A DNA stretch of 64,000 nt from Ignatzschineria rhizosphaerae (GTDB lineage Bacteria > Pseudomonadota > Gammaproteobacteria > Cardiobacteriales > Wohlfahrtiimonadaceae): NCBI RefSeq assembly GCF_022655595.1, contig NZ_CP093379.1, positions 2,042,501 to 2,106,500 on the forward strand, written 5' to 3'. The notes beneath the pieces were generated by a model. It was not told the origin of the DNA and did not search any database. It saw only the letters and a list, made by a program, of their open reading frames with translations. Below, piece by piece: positions 7,190 through 16,544 of the stretch. The position numbers and the translations under genes were made by a program. Numbering within the stretch: position 1 is the first letter of the stretch; each line of letters begins with the position of its first letter.

Positions 7190-9130
7190 CTACTTTAACT
7201 CAGAGCCGAGCTGGGGCTGTTTTAACACATGTGTTTTAATTTTCCCCATCACATGCATTTCACAAGGGCGGCAATTAAATTTAAGTGTGTACTCTTCCCC
7301 TTGATGACTTAACGTTAAAGGCGTTGGCTTTACTTGACCTTGAACACCAGTAACACCGATAGTTTGTTTCGGGCAGAGATTATAAGAAAAACGCAGGCAA
7401 TGCTTGGTGATCATTACCGGCACTTCCCCAAGCTCTTCGTGCGCTTCATAGGCAGGCTCAATCATTGTAACGCCATGCTTATGATAGAATTCACGCGCCT
7501 TTTGGTTATACACATTATCTAAAAACGTGAGCTTCTCAAATGGGAAGATTGCCGGTGGATCAACCTTTTCACGGCGTGAACCGCGAACATAATTATTTTG
7601 AATCGCTTCTTCTAGCCCCAAAATCGCATCTCTACGCAGTTGATTCACCACACTTGCCGGAATAAAAGGAATCTCCGCTAAACTGATTTGCACATCAGTC
7701 AGCTCAAATCCTGTACCACCAAATTTTGTAAGATTTTTCTCTAAATTGGCTAAGCCTTTCTCCGCATCATTTGCTAATTCAAAATCTCCCACAAGTTCAC
7801 TCGCCGCATAATGCCCCTCTTTTGTGAAAAGCTCTAAAAGATAGATATTATCTACATTTTTACTAAACATTAAGGAGAGTTCTAATTGACGCTCAGCGGA
7901 TTCTTTCGTGAGTAACTGGCTCCAGACTTGATCATGGTTGCGATTAAGTGGGTGTTTCTTTTGGATATTCGCCCGCTCTGCAATAAAGGCTTCCGGCATC
8001 TCATTGGGATAAACAAGGTAATGATTCTCGCCAATTTTATCAGCACGGTTTACGGCAAAACCAACAGTTTCTCGCTTAATCTGGATATTTAAGCCATCGC
8101 CATTTGCTAGCGGTTCTGTGGTTTTCACTTCGATAAAGTTCTTCTTAATATCGAGTAGTTCCCCAATCGGTAATCCCACAAATTTAGGAGAATCAAACGC
8201 ACCAATATCGCCTTTACGTGCATTCACAAAATAATCCGTACTGCCACGATGGAAGGTTTTTTCAGGGTTTGGAATAAAGTGATGCATTACTTTACCGTGC
8301 GATAATCTAGTAAACTCTGGGTTACGCTCAATATAGCTATCAATGAGTTGGCGATAATGCGCGGTGATATTTTTCACATACGCCATATCTTTATAACGCC
8401 CTTCAATTTTAAAAGAGCGAATCCCCGCTTCAATGAGCTGATCAATATTGGCAGATTGATTATTATCTTTCATCGATAATAGATGCTTATCAAAAGCAAT
8501 AACCCGCCCTTCACTATCTTTTAAGGTATAAGGTAAACGGCAAGCTTGCGAGCAATCCCCACGGTTAGCAGATCGCCCCGTATCGGCATGTGAGATATAG
8601 CATTGCCCAGAGAAAGCGACACACAGCGCCCCATGCACAAAAAACTCTAACGCCGTATTTGGGCGAGCTTCATGAATGGCACGAATCTCTTTTAGGCTTA
8701 ATTCTCGTGCTAATACCAACTGTGAAAAACCTACATCCGCCATAAACTTTGCTTTATCTAGAGTACGGATATCGGTTTGTGTTGAAGCATGTAATTCAAT
8801 TGGTGGAATATCGAGCTCTAAAATTCCCATATCCTGCACGATTAACGCATCAACGCCGGCATCATATAGCTCATAAATGAGCTTACGCGCGCCTTCGAGC
8901 TCATTATCGTGCAAAATCGTATTAAGGGCGATAAAAACCTTTGAATTAAAATGATGGGCAAAGCCTGTAAGCTTTGCAATAGAAGCCACATCATTCTCTG
9001 CTGCATGACGCGCACCAAATTCAGGCCCGCCAAGATAAACAGCATCCGCACCATGAATAATGGCTTCTCGCGCAATTTCAACATTTCGGGCAGGACTTAA
9101 TAATTCTAATTCGTGGGATAACAGGCTCAT
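7190..9130 (-). CDS. rlhA: 23S rRNA 5-hydroxycytidine C2501 synthase (peptidase U32 family)
   Basis: 646 residues, close to E. coli RlhA (YdcP, 653). Highly conserved blocks include ELLSPARNVEIAREAIIHGA at the N-terminus, LIVQDMGILELDIPPIELHA, and the cysteine region FVHGALCVAFSGQCYISH followed by NRGDCSQACRLPY, whose four Cys are expected to hold an iron-sulfur cluster. FHRGSTDYFVNARKGDIGAF near residue 294 and a C-terminal MITKHCLR...CPKQ...FNCRPCEMHV segment also match. RlhA hydroxylates C2501 of 23S rRNA using prephenate-dependent chemistry. The old peptidase U32 label refers only to the fold family. It is a single gene convergent with the small lipoprotein gene. Confidence 0.93.
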   Translation of the reverse strand: MSLLSHELELLSPARNVEIAREAIIHGADAVYLGGPEFGARHAAENDVASIAKLTGFAHHFNSKVFIALNTILHDNELEGARKLIYELYDAGVDALIVQDMGILELDIPPIELHASTQTDIRTLDKAKFMADVGFSQLVLARELSLKEIRAIHEARPNTALEFFVHGALCVAFSGQCYISHADTGRSANRGDCSQACRLPYTLKDSEGRVIAFDKHLLSMKDNNQSANIDQLIEAGIRSFKIEGRYKDMAYVKNITAHYRQLIDSYIERNPEFTRLSHGKVMHHFIPNPEKTFHRGSTDYFVNARKGDIGAFDSPKFVGLPIGELLDIKKNFIEVKTTEPLANGDGLNIQIKRETVGFAVNRADKIGENHYLVYPNEMPEAFIAERANIQKKHPLNRNHDQVWSQLLTKESAERQLELSLMFSKNVDNIYLLELFTKEGHYAASELVGDFELANDAEKGLANLEKNLTKFGGTGFELTDVQISLAEIPFIPASVVNQLRRDAILGLEEAIQNNYVRGSRREKVDPPAIFPFEKLTFLDNVYNQKAREFYHKHGVTMIEPAYEAHEELGEVPVMITKHCLRFSYNLCPKQTIGVTGVQGQVKPTPLTLSHQGEEYTLKFNCRPCEMHVMGKIKTHVLKQPQLGSELK

Positions 9131-9183
9131 ATTCTCAAAATTTCAAAAGCTAAAAGGGAATCTTCATCTCATTCACGCTCGTC

Positions 9184-9207
9184 AAAAAATCCCACAAAAG
9201 TGGGATC
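9184..9207 (-). terminator. terminator of the LysR gene
   Basis: On the minus strand ATCCCAC, loop TTTT, GTGGGAT, then TTTTTT. It lies about 100 bp beyond the LysR stop, in the gap before rlhA. Confidence 0.75.
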
Positions 9208-9303
9208 TTAATTTTAGTGCGATAGAATCGCTATAGGATACAAGGATTTTCCTTTTAATGCAGGTTAATTCGTCCCTTTTGCTTACATCGATCACTTAAA
9301 ATT

Positions 9304-10293
9304 TTATATCAACTTCGTTAACAAGCGCTGCGATAAGCTATATTTCTCCATATATTCAATAAATGCTTCAATAAAAATTGTCTCTGCACTACTTCTATAA
9401 GCATCTTTATGCCATAGAAAATGAAGCTCCGTTGTACAAACACCCTCTTCTGGCGGTAAACGCCAAAGCAACCCCTCAGATACATATTGTTGTACACTAT
9501 GCTCGGGAAGACAGCCGATTCCTAAACCTGCAACTAACAATCTTTTAACCTCATCATGATGAGTTGATGTTGCTACTATATTTCCTGAAAATCCTTTTTG
9601 ATCTCTAAAAATGGTTAAGGGAGATAAGCTATCTCCTAATGCATCACTTGTAAAAGAGACAAAATTTTCGTTAATTAAATCTTCTATTTGACAATCTTCT
9701 TTACCAAAGTAGTGATGTTTTTTCCCGCAAAAAAGAGCATATCGTTGCGTTAAAAATACTTTAGATTCTATTTTAGAAGGTATTTTTCGGCAAAGGGCAA
9801 TTCCCGCAGTTGCAGTACGTTGTTGAAGAAGATTCACAATATCACGACTCGGAAGAACTTCTATTTGAATCTCAATTCTGGGATGCATGCGATGAAACTC
9901 ACCCCAAAATTCATCATAAACCATAGAATGAATACGACTTGCGCACAATAATCGTACCTTACCTACAGCTTCTTCCTTAGATTGTGACACTTCACTAATC
10001 AATTCAGAAATATTCCCGTAGATATTCTCAGCTGCTTTTTGAACTTTTAAACCTGCAGCTGTCATGGAGAACTTCGTACCATGCCTCTCAATTAAACGCT
10101 TTCCAAAATGATCTTCCAGTCTCTTTAATGCCTGGCTTACGGCAGATTGCGTGAGATGTAACTTTATCCCCGCTACGCTAATACTTCTTTCTTGTACAAT
10201 TACCAAATATGTCCGCAATAAATTCCAATCTAATCTCTCATTAAGACGATTATCCCGTGACGAGGGATTTATAATCTTATCATTGTTCCCCAT
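9304..10293 (-). CDS. LysR-family transcriptional regulator
   Basis: 329 residues from the ATG at 10293, preceded by an excellent AAGGAGG six bases upstream; a longer reading frame would add 11 residues with no ribosome site. The winged helix-turn-helix covers about residues 16-76 (HLTQSAVSQALKRLEDHFG), and a periplasmic-binding-like effector domain follows. It is divergent from the M20 deacylase at 10587 across 293 bp, the classic arrangement for a LysR activator and its target. A TTGCGCAA palindrome at 10385-10392 is a possible part of its site. The inducer is unknown. Confidence 0.9.
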   Translation of the reverse strand: MGNNDKIINPSSRDNRLNERLDWNLLRTYLVIVQERSISVAGIKLHLTQSAVSQALKRLEDHFGKRLIERHGTKFSMTAAGLKVQKAAENIYGNISELISEVSQSKEEAVGKVRLLCASRIHSMVYDEFWGEFHRMHPRIEIQIEVLPSRDIVNLLQQRTATAGIALCRKIPSKIESKVFLTQRYALFCGKKHHYFGKEDCQIEDLINENFVSFTSDALGDSLSPLTIFRDQKGFSGNIVATSTHHDEVKRLLVAGLGIGCLPEHSVQQYVSEGLLWRLPPEEGVCTTELHFLWHKDAYRSSAETIFIEAFIEYMEKYSLSQRLLTKLI

Positions 10294-10384
10294 ACCCACC
10301 TCCTTGCTTTTAAACAAAAGCACCACCTATGCCTGTTTTTAAATTAATGCACTCCTATCTAAACATTTAACAAATAAATATTTA

Positions 10385-10392
10385 TTGCGCAA
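10385..10392. promoter_or_regulatory. short palindrome in LysR/deacylase divergent region
   Basis: TTGCGCAA in an otherwise AT-rich 293-bp divergent region. LysR boxes are often T-N11-A with dyad symmetry; this is the only GC-containing dyad I see there. Weak evidence on its own. Confidence 0.25.
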
Positions 10393-10586
10393 CAAATCAA
10401 CATTAGCTTAATTACTGTTAATTATTAAAAAGCATTAATTGACCCAATATCTAATCTCAAGCGATAAAGGTGATAACTCATACACGTTAGACAAGGATTT
10501 TACAAAAACAACAACATGATCTAATCCTCCTACAACCAACATGATCCCTATTGTTATTTTAAATATTTGAATAAGGAAAATTATTT

Positions 10587-11900
10587 ATGAATACGCATCA
10601 ATCTAATACTCCCTTAGATCCCCAGTTAATAAAAAAAATTATGAGTGCTGTTGATCATCACTTTGATGCACAATTAGCCTTTACCCAAGAGTTAATCCGA
10701 TTTCCCTCCTTGAGGGGGCAAGAACATACTGCTCAAGATTTTTTATATGAAGCCATGCGTCAGCGAGGACTTGCAATGGATCGTTGGAAAATCGATATTG
10801 ATGACATTAAATCACACCCAGGATTTGGTCCTGTTGATGTTTCTTATGAAAATGCTTTTAACGTAGTAGGAAGCTATCGGCCAGAAACACAATTAGGTAG
10901 ATCCCTCATCCTCAATGGTCATATCGATGTTGTTCCCACAGGTCCTGAAGAAATGTGGTCAAGATCTCCATGGGAACCTGCAATAATTGATGGCTGGCTT
11001 TATGGACGTGGCTCTGCTGATATGAAAGCGGGTTTAGTTGCAAATCTGTTTGCGTTTGATGCGTTAAAAGCCATTGGTTATGAACCTTCAGCACCTATCT
11101 ATTTTCAATCAGTTGTTGAAGAAGAATGCACCGGAAATGGAGCTCTTGCAGCGCTTCTTCGTGGATATCAAGCAGATGCTGTCATCATCCCTGAACCTGA
11201 AGAAAATATGTTAGTTCGAGCCAATGTTGGGGTTCTTTGGTTTAAAGTTAGAGTACAAGGTTTTCCAACACATACCCGTGAAATGGGAAATGGATTTAAT
11301 GCGATAGATGCCGCTTATACAACAATTGCAGCACTACGTAAATTAGAGACAAAATGGAATAGCGAACACCATCAACATCGCCATTTTGAACATTTAGATC
11401 ATCCTATTAATTTTAATATCGGTAAAATTGAAGGAGGGGACTGGGCTTCAACAGTACCACCTTGGTGTGAGTTTGATGTTCGAACTGCAATCTATCCAGG
11501 AATGACTGCTGATGAAGCTCGCTCACAAATTGAAGCGTGCTTAAAAGAGGTGTCAACTGATCCTAAACTTGCCGGAATTCCCCCAAAAATAACTTTTAAT
11601 GGGTTTTATGCAGAGGGTTACGTTCTTGAAGAAGGATCTGATGCCGAAAATACGCTACGAGATTGTCACCGCCAAGCTTTTTCAAGTGAATTAGAGAGCT
11701 TTACAACGCCGGGTTACTTAGATGCACGTGTATTTGTGATCTATGGGGATATGCCTACGCTAGTCTATGGTCCAAAATCTCTAGATATTCATGGATTTGA
11801 TGAACGAGTCCATATTGATTCACTAAAATTAATAACAAAAACTATCGCTCTGTTTATCGCTCAATGGTGTGGTATCACACCACTTACGACTAAACTATAA
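10587..11900 (+). CDS. ArgE/DapE-type M20 family deacylase
   Basis: 437 residues. Zinc-peptidase M20 motifs are all present: LILNGHIDVVP with His near residue 112, GRGSADMKAG with the bridging Asp, the catalytic Glu pair in VVEEECTGNG, IPEPEENM, and the C-terminal ligand His in DIHGFDERV. A dimerisation (lid) domain sits between about residues 205 and 330. The family removes N-acyl groups from amino acids or dipeptides (acetylornithine or succinyl-diaminopimelate type). This longer subgroup is usually catabolic and not the biosynthetic ArgE. Divergent LysR control supports a dedicated catabolic role. The substrate cannot be read from sequence. Confidence 0.85.
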   Translation: MNTHQSNTPLDPQLIKKIMSAVDHHFDAQLAFTQELIRFPSLRGQEHTAQDFLYEAMRQRGLAMDRWKIDIDDIKSHPGFGPVDVSYENAFNVVGSYRPETQLGRSLILNGHIDVVPTGPEEMWSRSPWEPAIIDGWLYGRGSADMKAGLVANLFAFDALKAIGYEPSAPIYFQSVVEEECTGNGALAALLRGYQADAVIIPEPEENMLVRANVGVLWFKVRVQGFPTHTREMGNGFNAIDAAYTTIAALRKLETKWNSEHHQHRHFEHLDHPINFNIGKIEGGDWASTVPPWCEFDVRTAIYPGMTADEARSQIEACLKEVSTDPKLAGIPPKITFNGFYAEGYVLEEGSDAENTLRDCHRQAFSSELESFTTPGYLDARVFVIYGDMPTLVYGPKSLDIHGFDERVHIDSLKLITKTIALFIAQWCGITPLTTKL

Positions 11901-11942
11901 AATAGCTTTATAGTTAAACATTTTTATATACGTGATTTTAAT

Positions 11943-11990
11943 AAAAATCGCTTAACGCCAACGCCATTTACAGGGGTTTAAGCGATTTTG
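11943..11990 (+). terminator. terminator of the M20 deacylase gene
   Basis: AAAATCGCTTAA pairs with TTAAGCGATTTT across a 24-bp loop that itself contains CCNNTTNNAGGGG-like pairing. It is symmetrical enough to serve the convergent reductase gene too. Confidence 0.6.
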
Positions 11991-12023
11991 CCTTTATATA
12001 TTCTTAATTTCTGCTTGCAGAGC

Positions 12024-13325
12024 TTAACGCATATTAAAATACTCTCGATGAAAGTGATCCGATAAAGATAACCCCTTCGCTCTAACCGCTTGCTCAAGCT
12101 TGCCGGCAAATGCTGCAGGACCACAAAACCAAATGGAAGTCTCTTCATCTATCGAGAGATTCTCTGGATTAAGATATCCCTCTTCCTTACTGCAATGGAT
12201 CTTTAAAAGAATTCCACTCTCTTTAGCAAGTTTTATTAAATAATCGAGAACTAAGCACTCCTCATGATCTTTAACGCAGTAGTACAGCGTAATCTCTTTA
12301 GAGATTTTTTGCCCTTGAAGCGATTCAAGCCAAGCAATAAATGGAGTAATACCAACACCGCCGGCTATCCAAATCTGTTTGGGAAGCTGAGAATTTTCAA
12401 AGGAAAACCTGCCATAAGGCCCCTCAATTTTTACCTTATCTCCTATCATCCACTCATCTTGAATTTTACAGGTATAGTGCCCTAAAGATTTAATCGCAAA
12501 ACGAATCTCATGATCACTATTAACCACCGAAGCAATCGTAAAAGGGTGTTTTTCCTTTGAATCTTTATGCTGAATAAACGCATATTGCCCTGCTTCATGT
12601 TGCCATTTCTCATCCACTTTACAGGTCACAATTGTAATATCTGCTTCTTGTGCTAGCCCGATAATTTCTCCCTCAAAACGACGTTTCTTGCCAATAGCAC
12701 CCAAAAGCGATGCCATCGCAGCATAGCCGCCAATCACCATAAAGACGATGAAAACTATTCCTACAGGCTCCGCCCAATAACGTGCCGGCGATAGAATAAT
12801 GGTATGGAAGATCACCGCTAAAAAAAGAAGGGACATTCCCTTATGAATCACACGCCAAATCCGATAGGGAATCTTATGTAATAGCGTCACTACTAACATG
12901 ATTAAAAAGAGGTAAAAGAGGATTTCTCCGGTATCTTTTGCCAGACTACGGTAATCTTCCATCCATTCAATACGAAATGTTTGTAACTTTGCTCCTCGCT
13001 CAAAAAATTGCTGTAACACCGTCTTACTAAGCTTTGCACCATAATGAAGCACCACCGCAATGACACTGAAGATCCCTAACCACTTATGGACATAATAGGT
13101 CTTATCTAACCCTTGAAATATCCCTTCTAAAAACTTGGGCCTTAATGCTAAGAGCATGATAATCCCCATAGATACTAAGCAAATCACGCCCGTTAGGTTG
13201 ATCATCTCTTTACGCCAAAGCCAAACGCTCCAATCACCAATGTTATAAGTTACTAATACATCTAGCCCCCACAATAGTATGGAAAATAATAAAACGCCCC
13301 ATACAATCATCTTTTCTCTGCTCAT
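12024..13325 (-). CDS. ferric-reductase-like transmembrane flavoprotein
   Basis: 433 residues. The N-terminal half has about six transmembrane helices with paired histidines suited to two b-hemes: YYVHKWLGIFSVIAVVLHYG near residue 77 and IHKGMSLLFLAVIFHTIIL near residue 160. The C-terminal half is a ferredoxin-reductase module: FAD motif HPFTIAS, NAD(P)H motif IAGGVGITPFIAWL near residue 318 and terminal WFCGPAAFAGKL. Such proteins move electrons from cytosolic NAD(P)H across the membrane; substrates may be ferric chelates or others. Single gene with a long upstream region that contains an FNR-like site. Confidence 0.8.
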   Translation of the reverse strand: MSREKMIVWGVLLFSILLWGLDVLVTYNIGDWSVWLWRKEMINLTGVICLVSMGIIMLLALRPKFLEGIFQGLDKTYYVHKWLGIFSVIAVVLHYGAKLSKTVLQQFFERGAKLQTFRIEWMEDYRSLAKDTGEILFYLFLIMLVVTLLHKIPYRIWRVIHKGMSLLFLAVIFHTIILSPARYWAEPVGIVFIVFMVIGGYAAMASLLGAIGKKRRFEGEIIGLAQEADITIVTCKVDEKWQHEAGQYAFIQHKDSKEKHPFTIASVVNSDHEIRFAIKSLGHYTCKIQDEWMIGDKVKIEGPYGRFSFENSQLPKQIWIAGGVGITPFIAWLESLQGQKISKEITLYYCVKDHEECLVLDYLIKLAKESGILLKIHCSKEEGYLNPENLSIDEETSIWFCGPAAFAGKLEQAVRAKGLSLSDHFHREYFNMR

Positions 13326-13700
13326 AATCTTTCTCTTTTATATTCAAACTGCTTTCTGTTATTGCAAGAGCTCTATATCCGTTAAAACCCTTTACACCGT
13401 ACTGCTTGATATCAAAAACAGATAATCGATCAAAGAAACCTTTATCAATTATTGGCTAAATCCTATCTCTGTTAACTTAAGCCATTCTTAAAGTTGTCTA
13501 ATCAACTTTACTAACAAATCATAATTTGATGTAAATCATAAAGATACGAAGGCTTCTATCATTTTATCAGGCTACCAGCTGATGAAAAGCCCGCTATTAC
13601 CCTACTTAAAATTACTATTAATCTTTGTTTCATCCCGGTTTAAGGGCATTTAAAAGTAGCTTTATTTTCAATAGCCTGAGATAGTGATTAAATTATTAGC
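13326..13700. other. 375-bp AT-rich upstream region of the reductase gene
   Basis: No credible ORF. It holds an FNR-type dyad (13526-13539) and then AT-rich sequence up to IS copy 2, which inserted at the target TATTAGC (13694-13700). Before the insertion this was the shared divergent region of the reductase and the methyltransferase. Confidence 0.5.
13526..13539. promoter_or_regulatory. candidate FNR/Anr box
   Basis: TTGAT-GTAA-ATCAT matches TTGAT-N4-ATCAA at nine of ten specified bases. It lies about 200 bp upstream of the reductase-like gene. A redox-responsive site before an electron-transfer flavoprotein is plausible, but the distance is long for direct activation. Confidence 0.4.
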
Positions 13701-14579
13701 TGTTAGAAATCGGCGGGTTGTTTACACTTCAGTGTTAAAATAATTTTCTAAAACTTCATAAGGCGTTAAACCATTAATACCCTTATGAGGTTTTACTGTG
13801 TTGTAATAGTTCAAAAATCGTTTTAGCTTCTTTTTCCGATCATCTGAACTGATAAACTCTTCCTGATTATGCCACATTTCCATGAGTGTTCGAATGACTC
13901 TTTCTGCTTTTCCATTCGTTTGAGGGCAAGCTGGCTTTGTAAACTTTTGATTAATCTTATGTGTTAGACACATTTCGACAAAGGCATGTTCTGATGTACC
14001 TTTATACTCACGCCCATTATCCGAATAGGTGCATTCTACAGTATAGGGACACTGTTCTAACAGATCCCATCGAAGAAATTCAGCAGCACTAAACTGTGAT
14101 TTATCAGGATAAATACCGGCATAAAGTTCTCTTGAAAAATCATCAATTCCTACAAATAAATACTCTCTAGTGCGATTTTTAAGATCTCCTTTTAAAAGAG
14201 GGAGCCGTTTAGTATCCACATGGACCATCTCGCCAGGATAGTTTTTGTTATAACGTTTAGCCCTCTTTTTAAGTTTCTCTTCAATAGATTTTTCAATCTT
14301 TGCAAGACGTTTAATGCCATACTTAATTGTTCTATAACGTTCATTTTTACTAGCTAATGGCACAAACAAGTTCAATCTACCTTGTTTTAGTACTTTATAG
14401 ATCGTAGGTCTGCTTACCATAAAACGCTCAGCTAGATAGGTTACGGTAAATTTTTCTTGATGATGTAATCGCCAAATCTCTTCTCGATGAAACGGCGTTA
14501 ATTTTGTTTTTCGATGGATATTCATAACAGTATTTTCTCCTAATACTGTAAACAACGCGATAAAATCCTACATATTAGC
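13694..14579 (-). mobile_element. IS481-family insertion sequence, copy 2 (872 bp, inverted) with 7-bp target duplication
   Basis: Element 13701-14572, flanked by TATTAGC at 13694-13700 and 14573-14579. Orientation is opposite to copies 1 and 3. It ends 41 bp before the methyltransferase start codon and so separates that gene from its former upstream region. Confidence 0.95.
13722..14525 (-). CDS. IS481-family DDE transposase (copy 2)
   Basis: Identical protein to copy 1 (267 residues from the ATG at 14525), with intact helix-turn-helix and DDE residues. At DNA level it shares three positions with copy 3 against copy 1. The element appears fully functional. Confidence 0.95.
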   Translation of the reverse strand: MNIHRKTKLTPFHREEIWRLHHQEKFTVTYLAERFMVSRPTIYKVLKQGRLNLFVPLASKNERYRTIKYGIKRLAKIEKSIEEKLKKRAKRYNKNYPGEMVHVDTKRLPLLKGDLKNRTREYLFVGIDDFSRELYAGIYPDKSQFSAAEFLRWDLLEQCPYTVECTYSDNGREYKGTSEHAFVEMCLTHKINQKFTKPACPQTNGKAERVIRTLMEMWHNQEEFISSDDRKKKLKRFLNYYNTVKPHKGINGLTPYEVLENYFNTEV

Positions 14580-14613
14580 AATTAAAGGAGTTTTTGTTTT
14601 AACGCAAAAATCC

Positions 14614-15306
14614 ATGAATACGATACCTTATGAAACAAAACGACAATCCGTCGCAATTAATCATGACTTAAGTTTCACGATCAAGTCCCTTTTGGATCAG
14701 CAACAGTTTTATGATCCTCTCGACCAAGCAAAACGTCTTGGGATTTGTAGTGCCGCATGGCCTATATTTGGCATGCTCTGGCCTTCGAGCGTTCAGCTTG
14801 CTTTAAAGCTTCTCAAATATCCTACCCCAGAAGATCATCATCTCTTAGAGATCGGCTGTGGACTTGGTATAGCAAGCCTCACAGCGCAATCACTTGGGTA
14901 TAATATCACCGCCAGTGATCGCCATCCGCTTGCTGGCAAGTTCCTTGCTAAAAATGCAAAACTCAATGATCTTCCTGCTATTCGTTTTAAGCACGCGCAA
15001 TGGGGCAATGTTCCTATTCCATCATTAGCAGATACCAATGCACCGCTATTAACGGGGCATTATCAACATATTATTGCCAGCGATGTGTTATATGAACCCA
15101 ATGCCGCAATTGAAGTTGCGAGGTTTATCCATCAATTTGCAGATGAAAAATGTACGGTATGGGTGATTGATCCTAGCCGAGGCTATCACAATCACTTTAC
15201 AAGAGAGATGGCGCAATATGGCTTTACATTGCAAGAGCATATTAGATTATCGGAGCCTGTTAATAATGCTCCTTACAAAGGACGATTATTAATCTATGCT
15301 AAGTAA
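14614..15306 (+). CDS. class I SAM-dependent methyltransferase (lysine-methyltransferase-like)
   Basis: 230 residues. SAM motif I LLEIGCGLGIASL near residue 77, the acidic loop ASDRHP, and motif IIASDVLYEPNAAIEVARF near residue 148. The combination of a WP-containing N-terminal segment (GMLWPSS) and D-V-L-Y-E resembles the METTL21/FAM86-like (PF10294) proteins that methylate protein lysines; the target here is unknown. AAAGGAG lies 24 bases before the ATG, too far to be ideal, so the start is less certain. IS copy 2 is directly upstream and may have changed its expression. Confidence 0.75.
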   Translation: MNTIPYETKRQSVAINHDLSFTIKSLLDQQQFYDPLDQAKRLGICSAAWPIFGMLWPSSVQLALKLLKYPTPEDHHLLEIGCGLGIASLTAQSLGYNITASDRHPLAGKFLAKNAKLNDLPAIRFKHAQWGNVPIPSLADTNAPLLTGHYQHIIASDVLYEPNAAIEVARFIHQFADEKCTVWVIDPSRGYHNHFTREMAQYGFTLQEHIRLSEPVNNAPYKGRLLIYAK

Positions 15307-15322
15307 TTGATGCCAGTAAAAA

Positions 15323-15382
15323 TATAGCATGTGAATCAAACTAGCTTGCACAATGCCGGATAGAACGATTGTTGTGCTTCTT
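15323..15382 (+). repeat. family-A intergenic repeat, partial copy
   Basis: About 60 bp containing the family core AGCTTGCACAATGCCGGATA and the following AGAACGATT...GTGCTTCT, but lacking the 3' half and the 5' arm. It looks like a deleted remnant of the element seen complete at 28934-29095. Confidence 0.65.
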
Positions 15383-15403
15383 TTTCGCTATTGTTACTAA
15401 CAT

Positions 15404-15440
15404 AAAAAAATCCCAGAACCACTTTGGTATCTGGGATTTA
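15404..15440. terminator. bidirectional terminator between methyltransferase and ankyrin genes
   Basis: AAAAAATCCCAGA, loop ACCACTTTGGTA, TCTGGGATTTA. The genes on either side converge here, and the stem has an A-tract on the left and a short T-run on the right. Confidence 0.7.
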
Positions 15441-15492
15441 AAATATCAAATCTCTAACTTTTCAATATGATGACAAGCTCATATTTAATTAA

Positions 15493-16230
15493 TTACTGAC
15501 AGCTCGTATCGCCAGTACGATGATTAACCGCCCCATTTTTAATTAAAAGTTGCTGCATCTCTTCATAACCTTGTTGGCAAGCATAGCTTAATGCACTTTG
15601 GTTATAAGAAAAACGCGCAGGATCTTCGATCGTTGTCACAATATTTAAATCCGCACCTTCATCAATAAAGTATTGCACAACGTCCATACGATTATTACTT
15701 GCGGCAACCATCACTAATGATTCCCCATCATCTTCATAAGAAGTATCGTTAATATCGTACTCATCTTTTAATGCTTCATGCATCTTTTTCACGATATGGA
15801 CATTCTTGCCAAGCGCTGCAGATTTTAACACATGATAAACATCGCCCTTATCTGTCGCCCAAAGATCAGCACCTTGCGCTACTAAGAAATCTACAATATC
15901 TTCATAACCAATAAATGCCGCCCAGCCAAGTGCTGTTTGATCAAGGCTTCCGCTATCTTTTGCTTCAATATCTTGTCCGTTTGCAACCATAGACTTTATA
16001 AGCTCAAGATTTCCCTGCTTTACTGCATCAAACCATGCGGCATTTTCACCTGTGGATGGCGCTTCATAAAAAATACGATGCTTTAACTTTGTAGGACTTG
16101 CGATATCCTTCATTTCAACAATATCAAAACGAAATTTATCTAAATCTACCGCTTGATCTGCACTGGCAATACCTAGTGAGAGCGATAAAACTACCGCACT
16201 CCACAATGCTTTTATTCCTAAATTTTTCAT
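15493..16230 (-). CDS. exported ankyrin-repeat protein
   Basis: 245 residues. Signal peptide ending ASA-DQ near residue 25, then about four ankyrin repeats: ENAAWFDAVKQGNLELIKSM, the next with QTALGWAAFIGYEDIVDFLV, one with ESLVMVAASNNRMDVVQYFI and one with QSALSYACQQGYEEMQQLLI. The fold serves protein-protein contact; a periplasmic location follows from the signal. A second exported ankyrin protein is at 35154. The binding partner is unknown. Confidence 0.85.
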   Translation of the reverse strand: MKNLGIKALWSAVVLSLSLGIASADQAVDLDKFRFDIVEMKDIASPTKLKHRIFYEAPSTGENAAWFDAVKQGNLELIKSMVANGQDIEAKDSGSLDQTALGWAAFIGYEDIVDFLVAQGADLWATDKGDVYHVLKSAALGKNVHIVKKMHEALKDEYDINDTSYEDDGESLVMVAASNNRMDVVQYFIDEGADLNIVTTIEDPARFSYNQSALSYACQQGYEEMQQLLIKNGAVNHRTGDTSCQ

Positions 16231-16376
16231 TTTTATAATTCCCTAGCGACATTATAGCTATCTGCTTTATAGATTTTCACACTATTTTCATGGGGATAAC
16301 AATAGCATAAGTTCAGTTTCCTACCTACCTCACATAGGAAATTCAGTTTTTCTTAAATAGCATGAATCATCCAATT

Positions 16377-16534
16377 TATAATCAATTTTGATTAAGAAAT
16401 ATTATTTTAAAAATATTAAGGGTACAAAGTGTATCCAATTCGCTTGCACGCTACCGGATAGAACGATTCTTGTGCTTCTCATAATCGCTGCGCCGGCAAT
16501 CTGATTCAGTCACTTTTAAATTGATTTCACTATC
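16377..16534 (+). repeat. family-A intergenic repeat, degenerate full-length copy
   Basis: The core (GCTTGCACGCTACCGGATAG, then AACGATTCTTGTGCTTCTCATAA) and both arms are recognisable, but the terminal inverted repeats have decayed (TATAATCAATTTTGATTAA on the left; TTAAATTGATTTCACTAT on the right). It ends 11 bp beyond the thiF stop codon and fills most of the gap between thiF and the ankyrin gene. Confidence 0.75.
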
Positions 16535-16544
16535 ATGACTTAAT

